Shown: piece after piece, positions 1-13,900 of the stretch | Numbering within the stretch: the stretch's first letter is position 1 | How the letters are laid out: the number at the start of each line of letters is the position of its first letter | From: Dirofilaria immitis | Taxonomy: Eukaryota > Nematoda > Chromadorea > Rhabditida > Onchocercidae | Direction: 5' to 3' | Assembly: GCA_024305405.1 (NCBI GenBank) | Contig: JAKNDB010000109.1 | Location: 2,480,001 to 2,544,000 of the forward strand | DNA: 64,000 bases | The notes under the pieces: generated by a model | Told to the model about the DNA's origin: nothing | Database searches by the model: none | Seen by the model: only the letters and a program-made list of their open reading frames with translations | Program-made: the position numbers and the translations under genes

Positions 1-314
1 AATTTATCTTAATTTGTTTTAGTCTTATATTTTTTGGAATTAATTTTTGTTGATTTTATCAATAAAAATCATGTATTGGGAGTAGTATTGATTTGCTTTC
101 GTTCAAAATCTTAATTATATTTTTAATAATTTTCTTGTCACCCATTTTTCTCCATAATTGATGAAGCTCATAATAAAATCTTGAAATTGCGTTTTATTTA
201 TCTTGTTTCCGGTGTGTGATAAAAACAAATATATATTTTAAATTTTTATGAGAATTGTTAATTTCTATGTAAACATTGGTTTTTGGTGAACTTTTCTGTA
301 CTTGATTAATTTTC

Positions 315-1437
315 ATGTCAGCTGTCATGAGATTTAATGAAAAGGCGATGCATACGGATGATGAAAGCGAAATTGAATACACAGTAGTTAAACGTGTTGC
401 GTCAGTTACAATTGAATCGGATAGTCAGGTGGAAGCAGAAGCGGAACAGCGTTCCGGACGCAAAAGACGGAAAAAAGAGTTGTGAAGCGAAAAAATGTCA
501 ATGAAAAGATGGATATCGATATTAATGTTTCTCAACTCAACAACACGAACAAAGGTAACATTGTGCAAGATGCCGTGTTGAACTAAGTGACAAAGTGTCG
601 TTTTAAAATATTTTGCTGACTATCCATTTTGACCTGCATAATTCATATTTCTGTATTCAAGTGTGAATGGATGCTTGGGATCTGTAAGAATTAAATCGAA
701 ATAATTAAGGGATGGATTGGGATAGTTTGTGCTCAACGAGTGAATTATCATCTTCTGAAACCTGCACCTCGGATGGTCGCGAGGCAGACGATGAGCAGTC
801 AGATTGGGTTGGCCCTGTAAACGAAGACCAGAACTTTCATTTTCCGCAGACATCAACGAGACAGCAGCGCTTTATTAGGTTAATAGTTCTCAAATTCTTA
901 ATACTTTATGTATAGATAATTAGTTTCCATTCGTTGTTTCTTCCCATTTCTCCACTCGCTGTTTCTTCCCATTTTTATTGAATTTGAAAGGTTATGGAGT
1001 CTCTGCCAGTACCTTGTATGTGTAGTTTTCAATTTCATAGTTCGAAAAGATTTGGATTTTAGGACGCGTACTGCATCAGCAGCTCTGCAGCGAAAACTGG
1101 AAAGGTTTATTCGAGACGATAGTCAGCGTGAGCTTATCGTGAAACATTGGACTAATTATCGACAAGTAACTTTTTTAGTTTTTAAACAAAAAAGCTAGCG
1201 ACTAGTATTTGCTGTATATGGCTAGGTGACATATGAGGAAAAAACGTTTAGAGTTTAATCACTGCGAAATGTATTATCGTCATCATGGTACACTATGATT
1301 CAAAAAATACAGTTGTCAGTATGTTTATTTAAAATCTAAGTGGAATTTAGTTGCAGGTTAGCCGTATTTTGCAACTCTTTGGTCTGGAAGTCTCGAAAAG
1401 AGGTCGTGGAACGATGGTTTTGAAGAAGACACGATAA
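315..1437 (+). CDS. GPATCH2-like small nuclear protein with C-terminal R3H-like segment
   Basis: Four exons fit in phase: 315-554, 710-878, 1063-1165, 1357-1437, about 197 aa. The N-terminal part has basic clusters (GRKRRKK, VVKRKN) suggesting nuclear location. The middle holds a serine-rich stretch followed by GREADDEQSDW, which resembles the acidic GRQ-DDEQSDW motif I associate with GPATCH2. The C-terminal 55 residues (LERFIRDDSQRELIV, then LFGLEVSKRGRGTMVLKK) look like an R3H-type nucleic-acid-binding fold, but the usual Arg-x3-His is not preserved. No glycine-rich G-patch is visible in these exons, so either it is lost in this lineage or the family call is wrong. Exon 1 needs one extra A in the six-A run near 471-476; otherwise it stops at 483-485, yet the downstream frame and the phase at the 555 donor are correct. 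The 709 acceptor is weak. Function inferred only: RNA-related nuclear protein. Confidence 0.6.
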
Positions 1438-2130
1438 ATATAAAAACATGCGCTCCTTTCTAACCAAATGCTGTTCTTGTTGCAATTTCAATGAGTTTTT
1501 GTGTCATATTTTCTGTAATTTTGTATATTAAGATGATATACGTTATCTTATCAATTTATTTCTTGTGTCATTCTCTTGGTGCATGCAATTAAAATCGGTC
1601 ATGCTTTTAATTGAACGTTTAATTGATTACGGTACTAACTTACTGATTTATTCGTGTGCTTCTGTTTTGATATCAATGACATTAAATTTTTTCTTAAATT
1701 GTTATTTTCGACAATAAGTTTATCTTAAAATATATCTTATCGTTCTGAGTTATAGTAGTTTGGAATTCTTTTCAACCATATATTATTGACATTGGAAATT
1801 GATCGTGTAAGAGAAATATGTGGAAGATCGCTTGATCCATTAAATTTATAGAGTCATTGAATTTGAAGTATATAGTTTCAAATATTGGTATGGCTTTATT
1901 TCCCTTGGTTTTTTTAATTTATGTTTCAGGACTGAAGCTATTTCGAAGTTGTTGCGAATTTGAGTACACTTTATGCCAGGAAAGGTTAATCTGATAGGTC
2001 AGAGACGCTTAACCTTCAAAGTGTATGTGTTTGTTATCTTCTGAAGATTTTTAATTGAAAAGCTCGAAAATTTAATCTCACTATTTTCTCATCTCATTAA
2101 ATTTAGTGTAAGGAGTAATAGATAACTCTG

Positions 2131-2441
2131 ATGAAACGAATTCGGATTCGTTCTGATTTTATTGAGTGTTTATGGACGTTGGAAACTACAGAGAATTTGG
2201 AATACCACCGAAGAGTTCATTCTCTGGGCATGATTTTGAAGTATTGGTCAATGAAGCAATCCGCCTAATACTAGGTCAGACTGCGCCAAATTATTCGTTC
2301 GGTCCATTTAACGAAATTGAACGGAAGGGATCTGTGGTTGTTCAAGCATCAGACGTGAATATCATTTGGGCAGCACTTTCGGTGTACGGACGCTTTTTGG
2401 CAAACCCATCGCTTTGCATTTTAATTCGGTTGGCTTTTTAG
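2131..2441 (+). CDS. RNase P/MRP protein subunit, RPP14 (Pop5/Rpp14 superfamily)
   Basis: Single exon, about 103 aa against roughly 124 in human RPP14. The fold pattern is that of RPP14: a first strand region (FIEC-MDVGNYREFG), a helix (DFEVLVNEAIRLILG), a strand (GSVVVQASD), then IIWAALSVYG and a final strand with CILIRLAF. The protein would act in the nuclear RNase P/MRP ribonucleoprotein that trims the 5' leader of pre-tRNA and processes pre-rRNA. The ATG at 2131 is chosen because reading from it gives the missing N-terminal strand. This needs one extra T in the TTT run at 2168-2170; without it only an ATG at 2172 remains, giving an N-terminally short protein. The gene lies about 0.7 kb after the GPATCH2-like stop and 331 bp before KDSR on the same strand. 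The family is recognised by pattern, not by search. Confidence 0.65.
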
Positions 2442-2772
2442 AAGTGTACACTATGGGGCTGCACGTTTTTATTTGATTTCACTTTAGCTGATGAAATACC
2501 ACTGAGCTAATATTTTATTCTTATAAAAGATCAGGTATCCGATATTGGTATTGTGTTAGAAATATAAGTTTTCTGATATTATGTCGATATATTGACGCAC
2601 TATGTGATTCTGCTGTTATCACGTTGTAATACTGTTTTAATCTGTTATAAAGTTTCATTTAGTAGGATTGGAAAATACTAATTTCAAATAAGTAATTCAA
2701 ACCAACTGAAATGAGAATATCGCGAAATTCAATTATTTTCCTTTTAGTTAACTGAAGTTCAACAACGGTAAA

Positions 2773-4801
2773 ATGGATGTCTATTTCTTCATATCATGCC
2801 TTACATTTGCTGTAGTTTTTATTTATGGCGTACTGTTGATTTTAGTTTACATTTCATTACCACGAAAAAAGCCGCTATCAATCAAGGGAAAACATGCATT
2901 TATCACAGGTAAATCATTTACTGAATTAGTAAAGTGAGAGTTTTTTCTTACGTTTCCAAGAGTTTTCAAGATTATGCTAAGCATTTTACTAATAGTTAGG
3001 AATATTAAACGGTTTAGAGTTTAAGGTTTGCATAAAAACCATTCGTTATCTTCGTTTGTTAAATGTTTCTTCTGGCATAAATTTTCTAAAATTAAAAAAC
3101 AGACTGAAATCTTTGTAGGTGGATCGAAAGGAATCGGAAAAGCAATAGCGATAGCCTTAATGAAGCGCGGTTGTTCTGTCTCTTTGGCTGCACGTAACGC
3201 GGAACAGCTAGAATTGGTGTGTAACGAATTGAACGCATTCGCAAAAACCAAGAAAAATGGTGCATTTGCAAAATATTATAGTGTTGACGTCACTTCATCC
3301 TACAATGTGGTGAGGACTATCGTGTAATGAATAACTGAGCGTCAGTTAGATTAAGAATAGAAGGGCGAGAGCAAATAAATAAATTCTAGTGTTTTTCTAT
3401 AAAATATTCGGAATTGTTTTGTGGGAAATTTTGATGAATCTTGTTCAGCTGAAAGCAGTAGTAGAAAAAGCGGAAAATGAACTTGGCGATATCAATATTT
3501 TGGTAAATAATGCAGGATGTGCTCTGCAAGGCTGTTTTGATTCGCTTGATATATCAGTATATGAAGAACAAATGTGTCTAAATTTTTTGAGCGCGGTATG
3601 CTTTTATTGCAATAATGAGAATGGGATGAAGACCCATGGTCTCAAATTCTTTTCCATATTATTGTTCTTTAGATCTGTTATTTCGAGATTATGTATATAC
3701 AAATACGCGAAGTTAAAATACCAACACAGTAACAGAATGTCTTTGTTTTCAGGTTTGTATGACTAAAATAGTGGCATCTAAAATGAAAGAGTCACGAGAC
3801 GGTCGAATCATTTTTGTGAATTCTGCAGCCGGTCAGTGTCCAATCTGGGGATATACTGCTTACGGAGCAACAAAATTCGCATTGCGTGGTTTCGCTGAAG
3901 CGTTGCATATGGAACTGCTTCCATATAATATTCAAGTATCAGTAATCTATCCTCCAAATACAAATACTGATGGTTACCAGGTTTCAAATTTTTGTAGTTT
4001 CTATAGTACTTCTGTGAGTGGGATATCATTTAGACCAGCAGAAGTTTGTTTTTATATACCGTAAGTAACTGGTTTATTATCGAAAAATCTGGAAAGAGAT
4101 AACAAAGGCTTGTATTGTGATCGTAATTCAGCTTGCTTCAATTTTAGAATAACGGCGTTGAGTTTCGAAGTCTCAGATTGCAAAATTTCTTTATAATTGA
4201 ATAATCTTATTTTAAGCGTGAAATACTGACAATGCCGAAAGAATTGAAAGAAATCAGTTCTGCCGCAGGACTGTTTGAAGCAGAAACGGTTGCTGAATGC
4301 TTCATTTATAATCTCTCTCGTGGCAATTATCACACATGTATTGGTTTGGGAGGATGGGCGCTTGGAGTATTATCAGCAGGTGCTGCACCAGAAAACAGCT
4401 TTCTGCAGGCTGTTGCACAGGTCATCTTGACTATCTTGATTTTTCTATTTTTGGGTTACCTGGAATATCGAAGTAATCATCGGAATATGTTGATTCTCCG
4501 TGTTATGATTTTCTCATTTTTCCATTTTTTGACTCTCTGGTCAACTACATTTCACTAATCTTCCTTTATTCAGGTGCTGTTTGGTGGTTTTTTGCGGGCG
4601 ATTATGCTGATTTACATCGGTCACTTTAATTGGATAGTAAAAAATGTAAGCTTAAACAGTGACTATCTGGTTGAAAGTTTGAGTTATATTCATCTACTTG
4701 TTGATCTTTTGAAGTGCTTGTTTATTTGTGTAAATTGCTTTATGCGTCAAAAATTCCATCCCGGTGCACCATTAGAATCTTTTATATTGATATTACCTTA
4801 A
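2773..4801 (+). CDS. kdsr: 3-ketodihydrosphingosine reductase (KDSR/FVT1), ER membrane
   Basis: Short-chain dehydrogenase reducing 3-ketosphinganine to sphinganine with NADPH, the second step of sphingolipid synthesis, on the cytosolic face of the ER. Exons 2773-2908, 3119-3309, 3449-3595, 3753-3980, 4217-4420 and 4574-4801 join in phase to 377 aa (human 332). An N-terminal hydrophobic anchor (about residues 4-28) is followed by the Rossmann motif TGGSKGIGKA, NNAG, the catalytic serine in NSAAGQ and the YGATK Tyr-x3-Lys. YPPNTNTDGY matches the KDSR-specific YPPDTDTPGF segment, and the C-terminal hydrophobic helices (GGFLRAIMLIYIGHF) are also family features. The last exon is either read through or loses a 69-nt in-frame intron (4646-4714), leaving the tail after WIVKN uncertain. 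Its stop lies 174 bp from the stop of the convergent PDZ-LIM gene. No frame errors seen. Confidence 0.93.
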
Positions 4802-4975
4802 CCTCAGTCGCAAGATAAAAATCCTGAGCTTCGCGATATATGAAAACAGTATGAAATTTATAACAAGCTTTAGTGAACTTTGAATCAGTGAAATTACAAA
4901 GCAGCATTATATTACACCGCGTCAATACAGCAGTAAGGAATAAAAAAATGATATAACTCGTTTACATAACTCCTT

Positions 4976-7900
4976 TCAAACATGTAATTTGCAGTATGGT
5001 GCTCCATTCTTGGCATAAAAACTTTCTCCTTCTAAGTTCACATTGCAGCTCTGAAGGAAATTTAAAGTTAACTATAAATTAAATATGCTTAAAATATTTT
5101 TTTAATGGTTTTTTTTCCATATTTCTAAGTTTTTTCTTTGCTATTTTCAAAATAATATGGAGACCGAAATCTTATTTTAACGATCCTCAGAGTCAAATTA
5201 TCTTGGTTTCTGCTTTCAAAGTTCAGTATTCTTAAATAACGTTCGATAAAACTATGCAACACGATAAGTTTACCGTGCAGTTAAAGCAGTTTGAATGAAA
5301 GGCAGCGCCTAATGCTTCCACCCATCTGTCGCCAGCTTCTATCGGATAATGACATGACACGCATTTGGTTGTGAATAACGTGTTCCAATCTAGAATCCAA
5401 AATCGTTCCTTTCTCAAATTGGAATGAAAATATAAAAAGATGAAGTATTTGAATAATTGGTGAATTATTATTGAACTAATATGATGAACTTGCCTGTTTC
5501 ACAATACGGTTTTCCTTGTTCGAGGAAAATGCAGAATTTCCAAACGGATTGTGACAATGCGTGCAAACAAAGCAATGCGGATGCCATTGCTTTTGCAGTG
5601 CATTCAGGCAATCCTGTAAAATAGAAGAAGCGAGAAATATCGCAAATTTTAGAATTATTTGATACTTAGTAAAAAGAAATGACTCCCATCATGAAAACTG
5701 CTGTATTCAGCAGTGCTGTAAGCCGCCGTCGAAGGGTGGTTGTGCTTTGTGACGATGTTAGACCTACGCTGCATATTTAAATATTTTTAATTTAAGAGAT
5801 TTTTTCAAAGCTAACAGCAATTATCGGCTGATTGCATTTGGCGCAGCGTGGAGCAATTTCAATTTCGAAACAATGTTCGCAATATTTACGACCCTTTTCT
5901 TCTACAAAACCAATATCCAACAGCTTCCGACCACATCGTTTGTTGGAGCATACGAAATGATCTGGACAGTATGCTAATCCATTAGCTAGGACGTATGCAC
6001 TCCTGCAAAGTAGCGTTAATTTTAAATTATTGGATTTATAAAAGCCAATCTAAGCAAAAGAAGCTCTTATCGTTCTTCTCACTCACACTATTTATTTCAT
6101 ATCAATTAATTTTTAGGCTTATCCAAACATTTGTTTTTAAATGCAAAAATGAGGAAGCAATGTACCTTATTTCTCGTCTGCAGTCTTCGCAGCATAATGA
6201 ACGGTTACTTTGAGCATGAAGTACAGCTCGATCTTTTGCTAATTCATCGTTTTGCAGTTCATGTACATTTGATGATTTAATATTCGGGTCCCTGTTCACT
6301 AAAAATTTTAGAATTCCAATTTTAAATAGACAGAATGACAGAAGAGAAGTTTATTTTTAAGACGAGAGATTGAAAATTTTAATTAACAATTTCCACAGCG
6401 ATTATGATTGTCAATATACATGGAAACGGAGACGTTTGAATGTGTTATAGAAATTGGGTTGCAGAAACTGAAACTTGAAACTGAATTGTAGGAACTGAGA
6501 TTGAAAATTTGCCCCATACTCTTTATATCCGTATACAGAAAAGTCATGGCATTGAAAATAAAGAAACGAAAAGAAATTAGAAAGAATTATAATACAACTT
6601 AGATTTCAAAGAATATAAGAGGGTGGATGCAAGCTGTTTTATGAAAACCATGTTATTATATTCATGGTGAATGTTTTCAGATAGTAGCTATTTGAACTTT
6701 TTGCATAAATTCACAGAATCTTCAGCGAGTTCCTACCCTTGTAAGAATTGCAATCAGTGGATAGTTCTGCTTCTCAAGTTTTTGTATCCGGCAGATTCCT
6801 GAAAGTCTTCAGCAATGTATAATAATCCATTGCTTAGACTCTTGTACTTAATATTCCTTATCTATCATAACAGCGGTAAGAACTATTAAGATGTTTTAGT
6901 TTGGTGAAAGATAGTTTCGGTTTAGATCCCTTAATGAAATTAGTTATTTTGGACTATAATACTAAGTAACTATTATTTGATAGCGTACAACTTGGTACTG
7001 TATTAAACTGGAAATTTATTACCATCAGTAGAGCTCATGTTACGAAGATCAGGTAATTTGCTTTCAGTACCATATAAAGGGAACATTTAACACTGAATAA
7101 CATGCTATCTTCATATCAGTTACTGTAAAAATTCAAACTTATCAGAATGTCTACTGTATGATTGTTAGTAATCTTTGATTAGCAAAGTAACCAGAAAGTA
7201 GTAGTACTTACCTGCCTGTTCATTTATTTTTTATCTATCCTTATATTTATTTCACAGAAATTTATCAAGACTTGAATCTATCTGCGATGTGTTACTATTA
7301 TCTGCGAGATGCCAAATTTGTTTTAAACAGTGTTGCCATCAGCTTTCGAAAATGTTAATTCGTGAATAAGACATGATGAACGCATTATAGGCTACAGTTT
7401 CGTAATAATACTAATATCACTAGACTTCATTGAAGTATGAATGCGATATTAGCTTGTATATATCGTGATCAAATTATTAATACTGAAAAAGTAAAAATGC
7501 AAAAAAAAAAAAGGACCATCGAGGAATGACATAAGAATGATTGGTATGATACACATCTTTATTGTAATTCTGGTAATTAGATCTAATGCCTTCACGACGC
7601 CCAAACGATTTTTACCGCAAAAAATACCATTCGGATCTAGATAATTGTTTCCACTACTTTTATTACTTTATTTGTATCGTATCCGGACATCTGACATTTT
7701 TTCTGTTTTTTCTGTTGCTGATAACAACTATTTTCATCCATTAATTTGTAGCACTCAGAGCTACAAATTCTATTATTCGCACTATCACTGAAGCCCTCAA
7801 TATTTATTTTATGCATTTCTTCCATACTACAGCTGAATTCATACGAATATCTTTTCCGTTGTTTCATATGCTCTGAATAATTCGGGTTCGGAAAAATATA

Positions 7901-10900
7901 TCACATGACATCATACGGTATCTGCGTCTTATGCAAATACTTTCAATAATTCTGATTTTCTTCTGATGATTGATAGGCTTCCAATGACATTTTTTTTGTC
8001 TTAATTGTTCAACTCTTGACAGATATCGTTTTGCACTTGAAGGCTTTCACCGCTTATTTTCATTTCTCTTGATAAATTTTGACAATGGCATGAGAATTGC
8101 ATCTTGTTCGGATTTGCTAAAGATAAACTTTTTAGAGGCAGCATCAATGAGATAACTGCATTGCCAATGCCTTTTAATTTTGTGGGATTCTGGAGACCAG
8201 TGATGTTTGCATGTACTTTCTGGATTTCAAGCGGTAAAGATCGGACACGACTTAACATCCGCGAACTTTGATGATCGGACTCGTTCCTGCGTGAACGTAT
8301 AAATGATGCTAACAGACAAAGGACATTTGATAAGATTACAGGATAAACTTTAACATGAAGTGCAGTTGAAATTAAATTTCTCAAACATTTGTACGAGTAG
8401 AACCGGAATTCGATCAAACACAAGCATGTTACTTTAGTTATAGAATTATTGGATTCAATTCGTAGCCAATTTATTGTCTCTGAATTCAAAAGGTATTTTA
8501 TAAGAAATTATCATTCCCATTTCCATTTCCATCTTTACATAATTTTTTGGTGCTAATAGAGTCTGATTATCGAACCTACAACCCTCATTTGCTTTTCGAT
8601 TTCTTTTGATGTTGCTTCGCACTTAATATTATCATTTAAAAGTCTTTTACTCTCGTCCAAATAATTTTCTGCTGTGGATATGGTTAAAGTAATCTCGTTT
8701 ACCTGAGCTCATCGATGAACTGTAAATTTCCTTCTTCAATTCATTCAATTCCTGACCATATTGCGTAGCTGCTGGTGGCACACCTCGATTGCTTGGACTA
8801 AAATCTTATTTTTTCAATTTTGCATATATTCATTAAAAATTAGTAACGATGAAGAATATGATTTCTCATATGCTGGTTTCGATATTCCGTGATTTCATTA
8901 TACACCAATCATAAGAAAAATTTAGCACTTTTATCTTATATATCATTTTAATCATTTTATTTAGAAAAATGAATAATAAATCAAATGAAATTGCTAAATT
9001 GATTGGTTGAATATCGATATGTTTCGTTAACTCTATTCCAAAAAAAAAACGAACAAATCAACATATGATTAGTATGTTTGATTTGATAATTATTAATTAT
9101 ACACTTTGTAATACATTAATTATACATTATGCAAGTTTGACTTGTGTGCTGTAGCAGATTACTTATGCTATAATGCCTTTATCAAGCAATCGTCTTTTCC
9201 ATAGTTGCCTTTTACTGTGAATATAATTCATAATATTTCATATAATTTTATGAATAATTTTTGGATGCAAATTATAAAAGAGATTGATTTTAGGGAATTC
9301 GCCTAAAAGCGATAAATGATGAAAACAATAATCGTTAAAAAGATTAAATGTAAGCTGTTCTAGTTGACGGAATTTTCAATCATGGAGATATGATATGAAA
9401 TAGGTTTTTATATCAATGCTGAATATCGTCTTCAAACAATGAATCAAAATTGAAAGGTCAATTTCATTTTTCAAATTCCATTCTAGTAAATTTTTGGCAA
9501 ATTTGCCTTTTTGACAATTTGCTGGCTAAATAATAATGGATTCGAATGCATTTCAAAACTGATGAGATATGAAATTTTTGATAATAGTATATAACAGAAG
9601 CTTTCACAAATGGCAGAAAACGGCAAATTTTCTTATTTTATTAATAAATCATTTTATAGAATAGAACTACTTAGTTTCAGTGGAAACCAAAGCAATGTTG
9701 GCAATGCAAATAATTATTTTCTTTCTCGCGGAATAAACTACACTATCATACTGAAAATGTTGAATAGAAAATATAAAATTTACACAATTGTGAAACTAGA
9801 TGAACTGTTGCCATACTAAAATGAAATATAAACGAATTTTATACACGTAAGAAATTTGAGGTGTAAACCACTTAATGAAAAAAAAGGAAAAACTCTACGA
9901 GAAATTTTAATCTTGCAAACCGCTTCTTGGAAAATGAAAAATTGGAGAAAAATAAAATTCGAAAAATTTGACAATCACCTGATGGGACTTTGTGTCTTCC
10001 ATGGTGTTGGACTGATTGAAATCGATTGCCTAGTCATAATTTCTGGCTGATATGGAGCTCGTGAAGTATTTTTGTCGGAAGTCAGAACTATTTTGGGCCT
10101 CCGCCTGAAAAAAATTTTAAGTAGTTGATTTCATAGAATTTGATTGACATTCTTTTACTTTGCTTCCTTCTATTGTGTTGTATTTTATTTTTAACCAATT
10201 CAATCATGCAAAACTGAGTAGCTTGGAATCCGCTTGATGATTTGATTTCACATTACTATATTATCATTATAATCCTATTCAACATTAATACATAAGCTAT
10301 TATCACTGTTAATCAATTTGATCGTTTCTGTTTTTGTTATTTATGGTTAAATGCAATTTTTGTACAGGAACACGTGTTTTGTACCAGAATTTTGGAATCT
10401 ACTGTTGAGGTCCTAATCTAGAATCTTACAAATGTAAATGACTGTAATCAGAAAATAGGAGATGAAATGAAAATGATAACAAGAAGCGAAAAGACTTAAG
10501 GAAGACAAAAAAATTAATAGCAATATCAGTTGCTGTTTCCTCTACGGCCTACCAAGCATCCTGAATAAGGACTTTGAAGTTTTAAACCTAGAAAAAGCTT
10601 AAGTTTGACCGGTTATCATCGAATTTTTACTATTAAGGAGCAGCAAAATTAACACACGCGGCAGACCAATGGATCTCATCACGCCTTGCGACGTCACCCC
10701 CTCCTCTAAGCTGACGACCATGAATGTCGCAATAAAACTTGTCGTTGATAAAATGGTATCCTTGGTTCTTAAGCGAGTTGCCGCACGTCGAACACTGGAA
10801 GCAATCACTGTGTATTGTACGATCATGTGCTCGACACATTACTCCTCTGAAACTTTCAGAATTTGAGATATTCCCAAAGGGGCAACTGCCATAATTTCAT

Positions 10901-13900
10901 TGTTATATTGTCAGTTAGAAGATAGAATAATAGCCTAAATGTATATGTTAACTAATTCAGCTCCGTTCACTATACTTCATTTTATAGATATTTTACTATT
11001 TTAGGTTACCGAATTGCTTCTATTTATATTGCGGTAACTTTAATCTCAGATAAAACCAATTGAGAGTAACAAATTACTCAATACAAGAATGGTAAATGAT
11101 AAAAAGAATTGTGTAATTTCTTATAATTGAGGAATATCATATACCGACCAACAGGAAAAAAGTGTATGACATAATATGAATAACTTGATTGGTAATATGC
11201 GACCAAGCGAGGCTTATCACATTGTTAGAATTACGCTTGTAGGAGCTTCCACAACGAAAATTTGGTAATTTATATCTGAGCTAAAAGTCTGCAGTGAAAA
11301 ATCCTCCAGTCAAATCGAAATATATTTGTATTTGGCGCTAAAATCAAGACTGCAAACTTAAATAAGAACTGACAAAATCACATACTTTATATTGCGTCCA
11401 CAAATGAAACACGTCGGTGCCTCGGAAATATTTTCTGCATTCGATCGAATTTCTGAAAATGAATTGAGTTTAGCATGTATCTGCTTTTGAATTATAACAT
11501 TATAATGACTGGGAAACTTTATTAGATGATTCTTATTAATTCCATATGACCCATAAAAAAATTTTAAGGCTAAAATGATAAGATTCCATAAAAACTCAAG
11601 TATGCCTTGATTGGGTTCAACTGATCTGACTGGTATTGCGAATCCTTCATTTTCTTTCGAGCGTTCGCTTTCTTGGATTAAGCGAAGTGTTTCTGATCGC
11701 AAGTATGGCGGAACTTCCTTTGTTTAACCAGATTTGGGCTGAAATATTTTCAGGTGCTTAATATTTGGATGCTCTTTTGCTTGATCAAAACAATATGAAT
11801 TGGTCTTGCCCCAAGGAAGTTTTTGACAAATTAAACTTTAAAATCCTGGTTCAACTATGTTGGCTTTTCATTCCACGACAATGTAATTAGGCATATTTCT
11901 GATCCGGTATGGTACAAAAATCAATTTCCAATAATGAAAAGGACTACATAACAATTATTGTGTTGTAAAGATGTAAGTTAATTGTTGTGATATATAGGTC
12001 AACATCATAATGTCTGCAATCGATACTTCTAGTTTAAGCATTCAGTTTTATTTCTCTGCAGATAATACACAATTGGGAGAAGATATCATAATTTTAAATG
12101 TTTTAAAATTTTAAAATCAAAAAATGTTTACTGTTTTAAATGAAAGCTTACTCAGTTCCAAATAATCCACCTGTTTGTTGAAGGTATTGTTCAGCAGCAG
12201 TTTGTGGTGAATAAAGAGGCATTGGTGAATTGTATTGTAAGTGTTTTACTTCCTGATGATCACCAAATGGTTGAGCTGTGACGTTAAAGCCAGGAATTGC
12301 GATTGATTCCTAGAAGAATCTCATTTGTCAAATATCGATTTTATTCGATAATGTTTGAATCAATGGTTTCTGTGATTTCAAATCTGATACATTTCTATTT
12401 TTTACATTTCGAAATACATGCCACATTCGAAAATGCATATTTAAAAAACTATAAACGTATAAAGATTAAAGAGAAACACACAATACTGCTCAACAAAATT
12501 ACTCGGTTTCTCAGTGTTGCTGCAGTTATGTGGAAAATATGCAGAAATTGCATTTTCTAAAATTGACAAGTCAAAGTTAATTCCCGACTAATGTGACTTG
12601 GAAATTCGTGGAAGAAAAGCATAATAATTTTAAATCTAAATTAAAATTGAAACAGCAATGCAAATATACTTGTTACAAATTTAGTAGGAAAAAATAATAA
12701 AGAATCCAATAATATCTTATTTTTCAATAAGATATTATGGTCGAAGACATGTTTTCCTATAAATAATGTTAATACAATAAATATAGTGGCAGCAGCAAGG
12801 CTATTTCCGAATATCTTTTTCAGAAAGAAATTAAAGTTTAAAATGGCCTGCCAAAATGCAAGAGTGATGAGTTGAATAAGGACTTCATTTCACAAGAAAT
12901 GGATATCATACCTGTTGACAGAGATGTAAAAATAGCTAAGGAATCCATGACAATTGTAATTATAATTTTTCTCATGAAATAGTACCACTGATTATCATGA
13001 ATCAATAGGACCAAACTTTAACGATTAAGTGAAAAATCAGTGATTGGAATTAGAATGAAAATGCATGTGCCCAGAAACCTCAAGCCAACTGAAATCTGTC
13101 ACCAAACTAATGGATATAATTAAAAAATTTTTTTGAAATGAATATGGAAACAATCACCCTTCCACATGTTTGGAGAAAAAATTTTTTACCAATAAATGTC
13201 ACAAGGAAAATGAAATTGGAAGTTAATTTAAGATAAGATTGTAGTTAGGAAAAAATATTCGAAACCAAAACTTGTAATTTAAGCGGTTTGAAACATGCTC
13301 TATAATTTAATCATTCCTGATTTCGTAAAATTTAAAATTTTAGAAAAGTGAATAAGAAAATCTTGTTGAAAACTGAATAAGTTAAAATTAAATAAAATCT
13401 TGAATTCTGCTCATGAGCATCACGAAAGTAGAAGAATAGCAGAAATTAATTTTGGTAAAGTATATTTTTTTCTCAGAAAATTTTACTTATTCAAGCTATC
13501 ACATTCCTTTCACATAACTTTCTACTGCTTCGGTCTTATACTATGGTAATTCAAGACGAACTTTTGCTATCTCGAAAATTTCATTATTTTGTATGCTTCA
13601 TTGCTCATCATGATTCTCATTTAATGAAGAGAACAGAAGAGAAACAAATGTGTTAGTTCGATTAGGATTTACTAATTTTAATCCAAGTAAAGCAGACATT
13701 ACCGGATTCTGATGTTCCAGAGACACTTTTAAAGGAACATTCGGAGGCTCCATCTTCTTAACATCCGTTGAAGCAACATTGAATACAGAATGTTGAAATT
13801 TATTATATTCTGTATTTTCGGTTACCGATGGTTGCCAAATTCGATGCGTTATATTGCCTCCTGTCCTAAAATTAATCCTTTTTTTTACAATCCGAATGTT

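Noticed and set aside
2166..2441. RPP14 starting at 2166 or 2172
   Set aside because: It would lack the first strand of the fold. The ATG at 2131 with one extra T restores it and the usual family length, so the longer form is preferred.
4052..4333. 93-aa minus-strand frame
   Set aside because: Antisense shadow of a KDSR intron and exon; no splice signals and no motif.
8305..8489. Upstream half of the long minus-strand frame 8001-8489 as coding
   Set aside because: Its composition (cysteine/leucine-rich, AT-driven) changes at the TGTTAG acceptor near 8305. Only the part below it looks like an exon.
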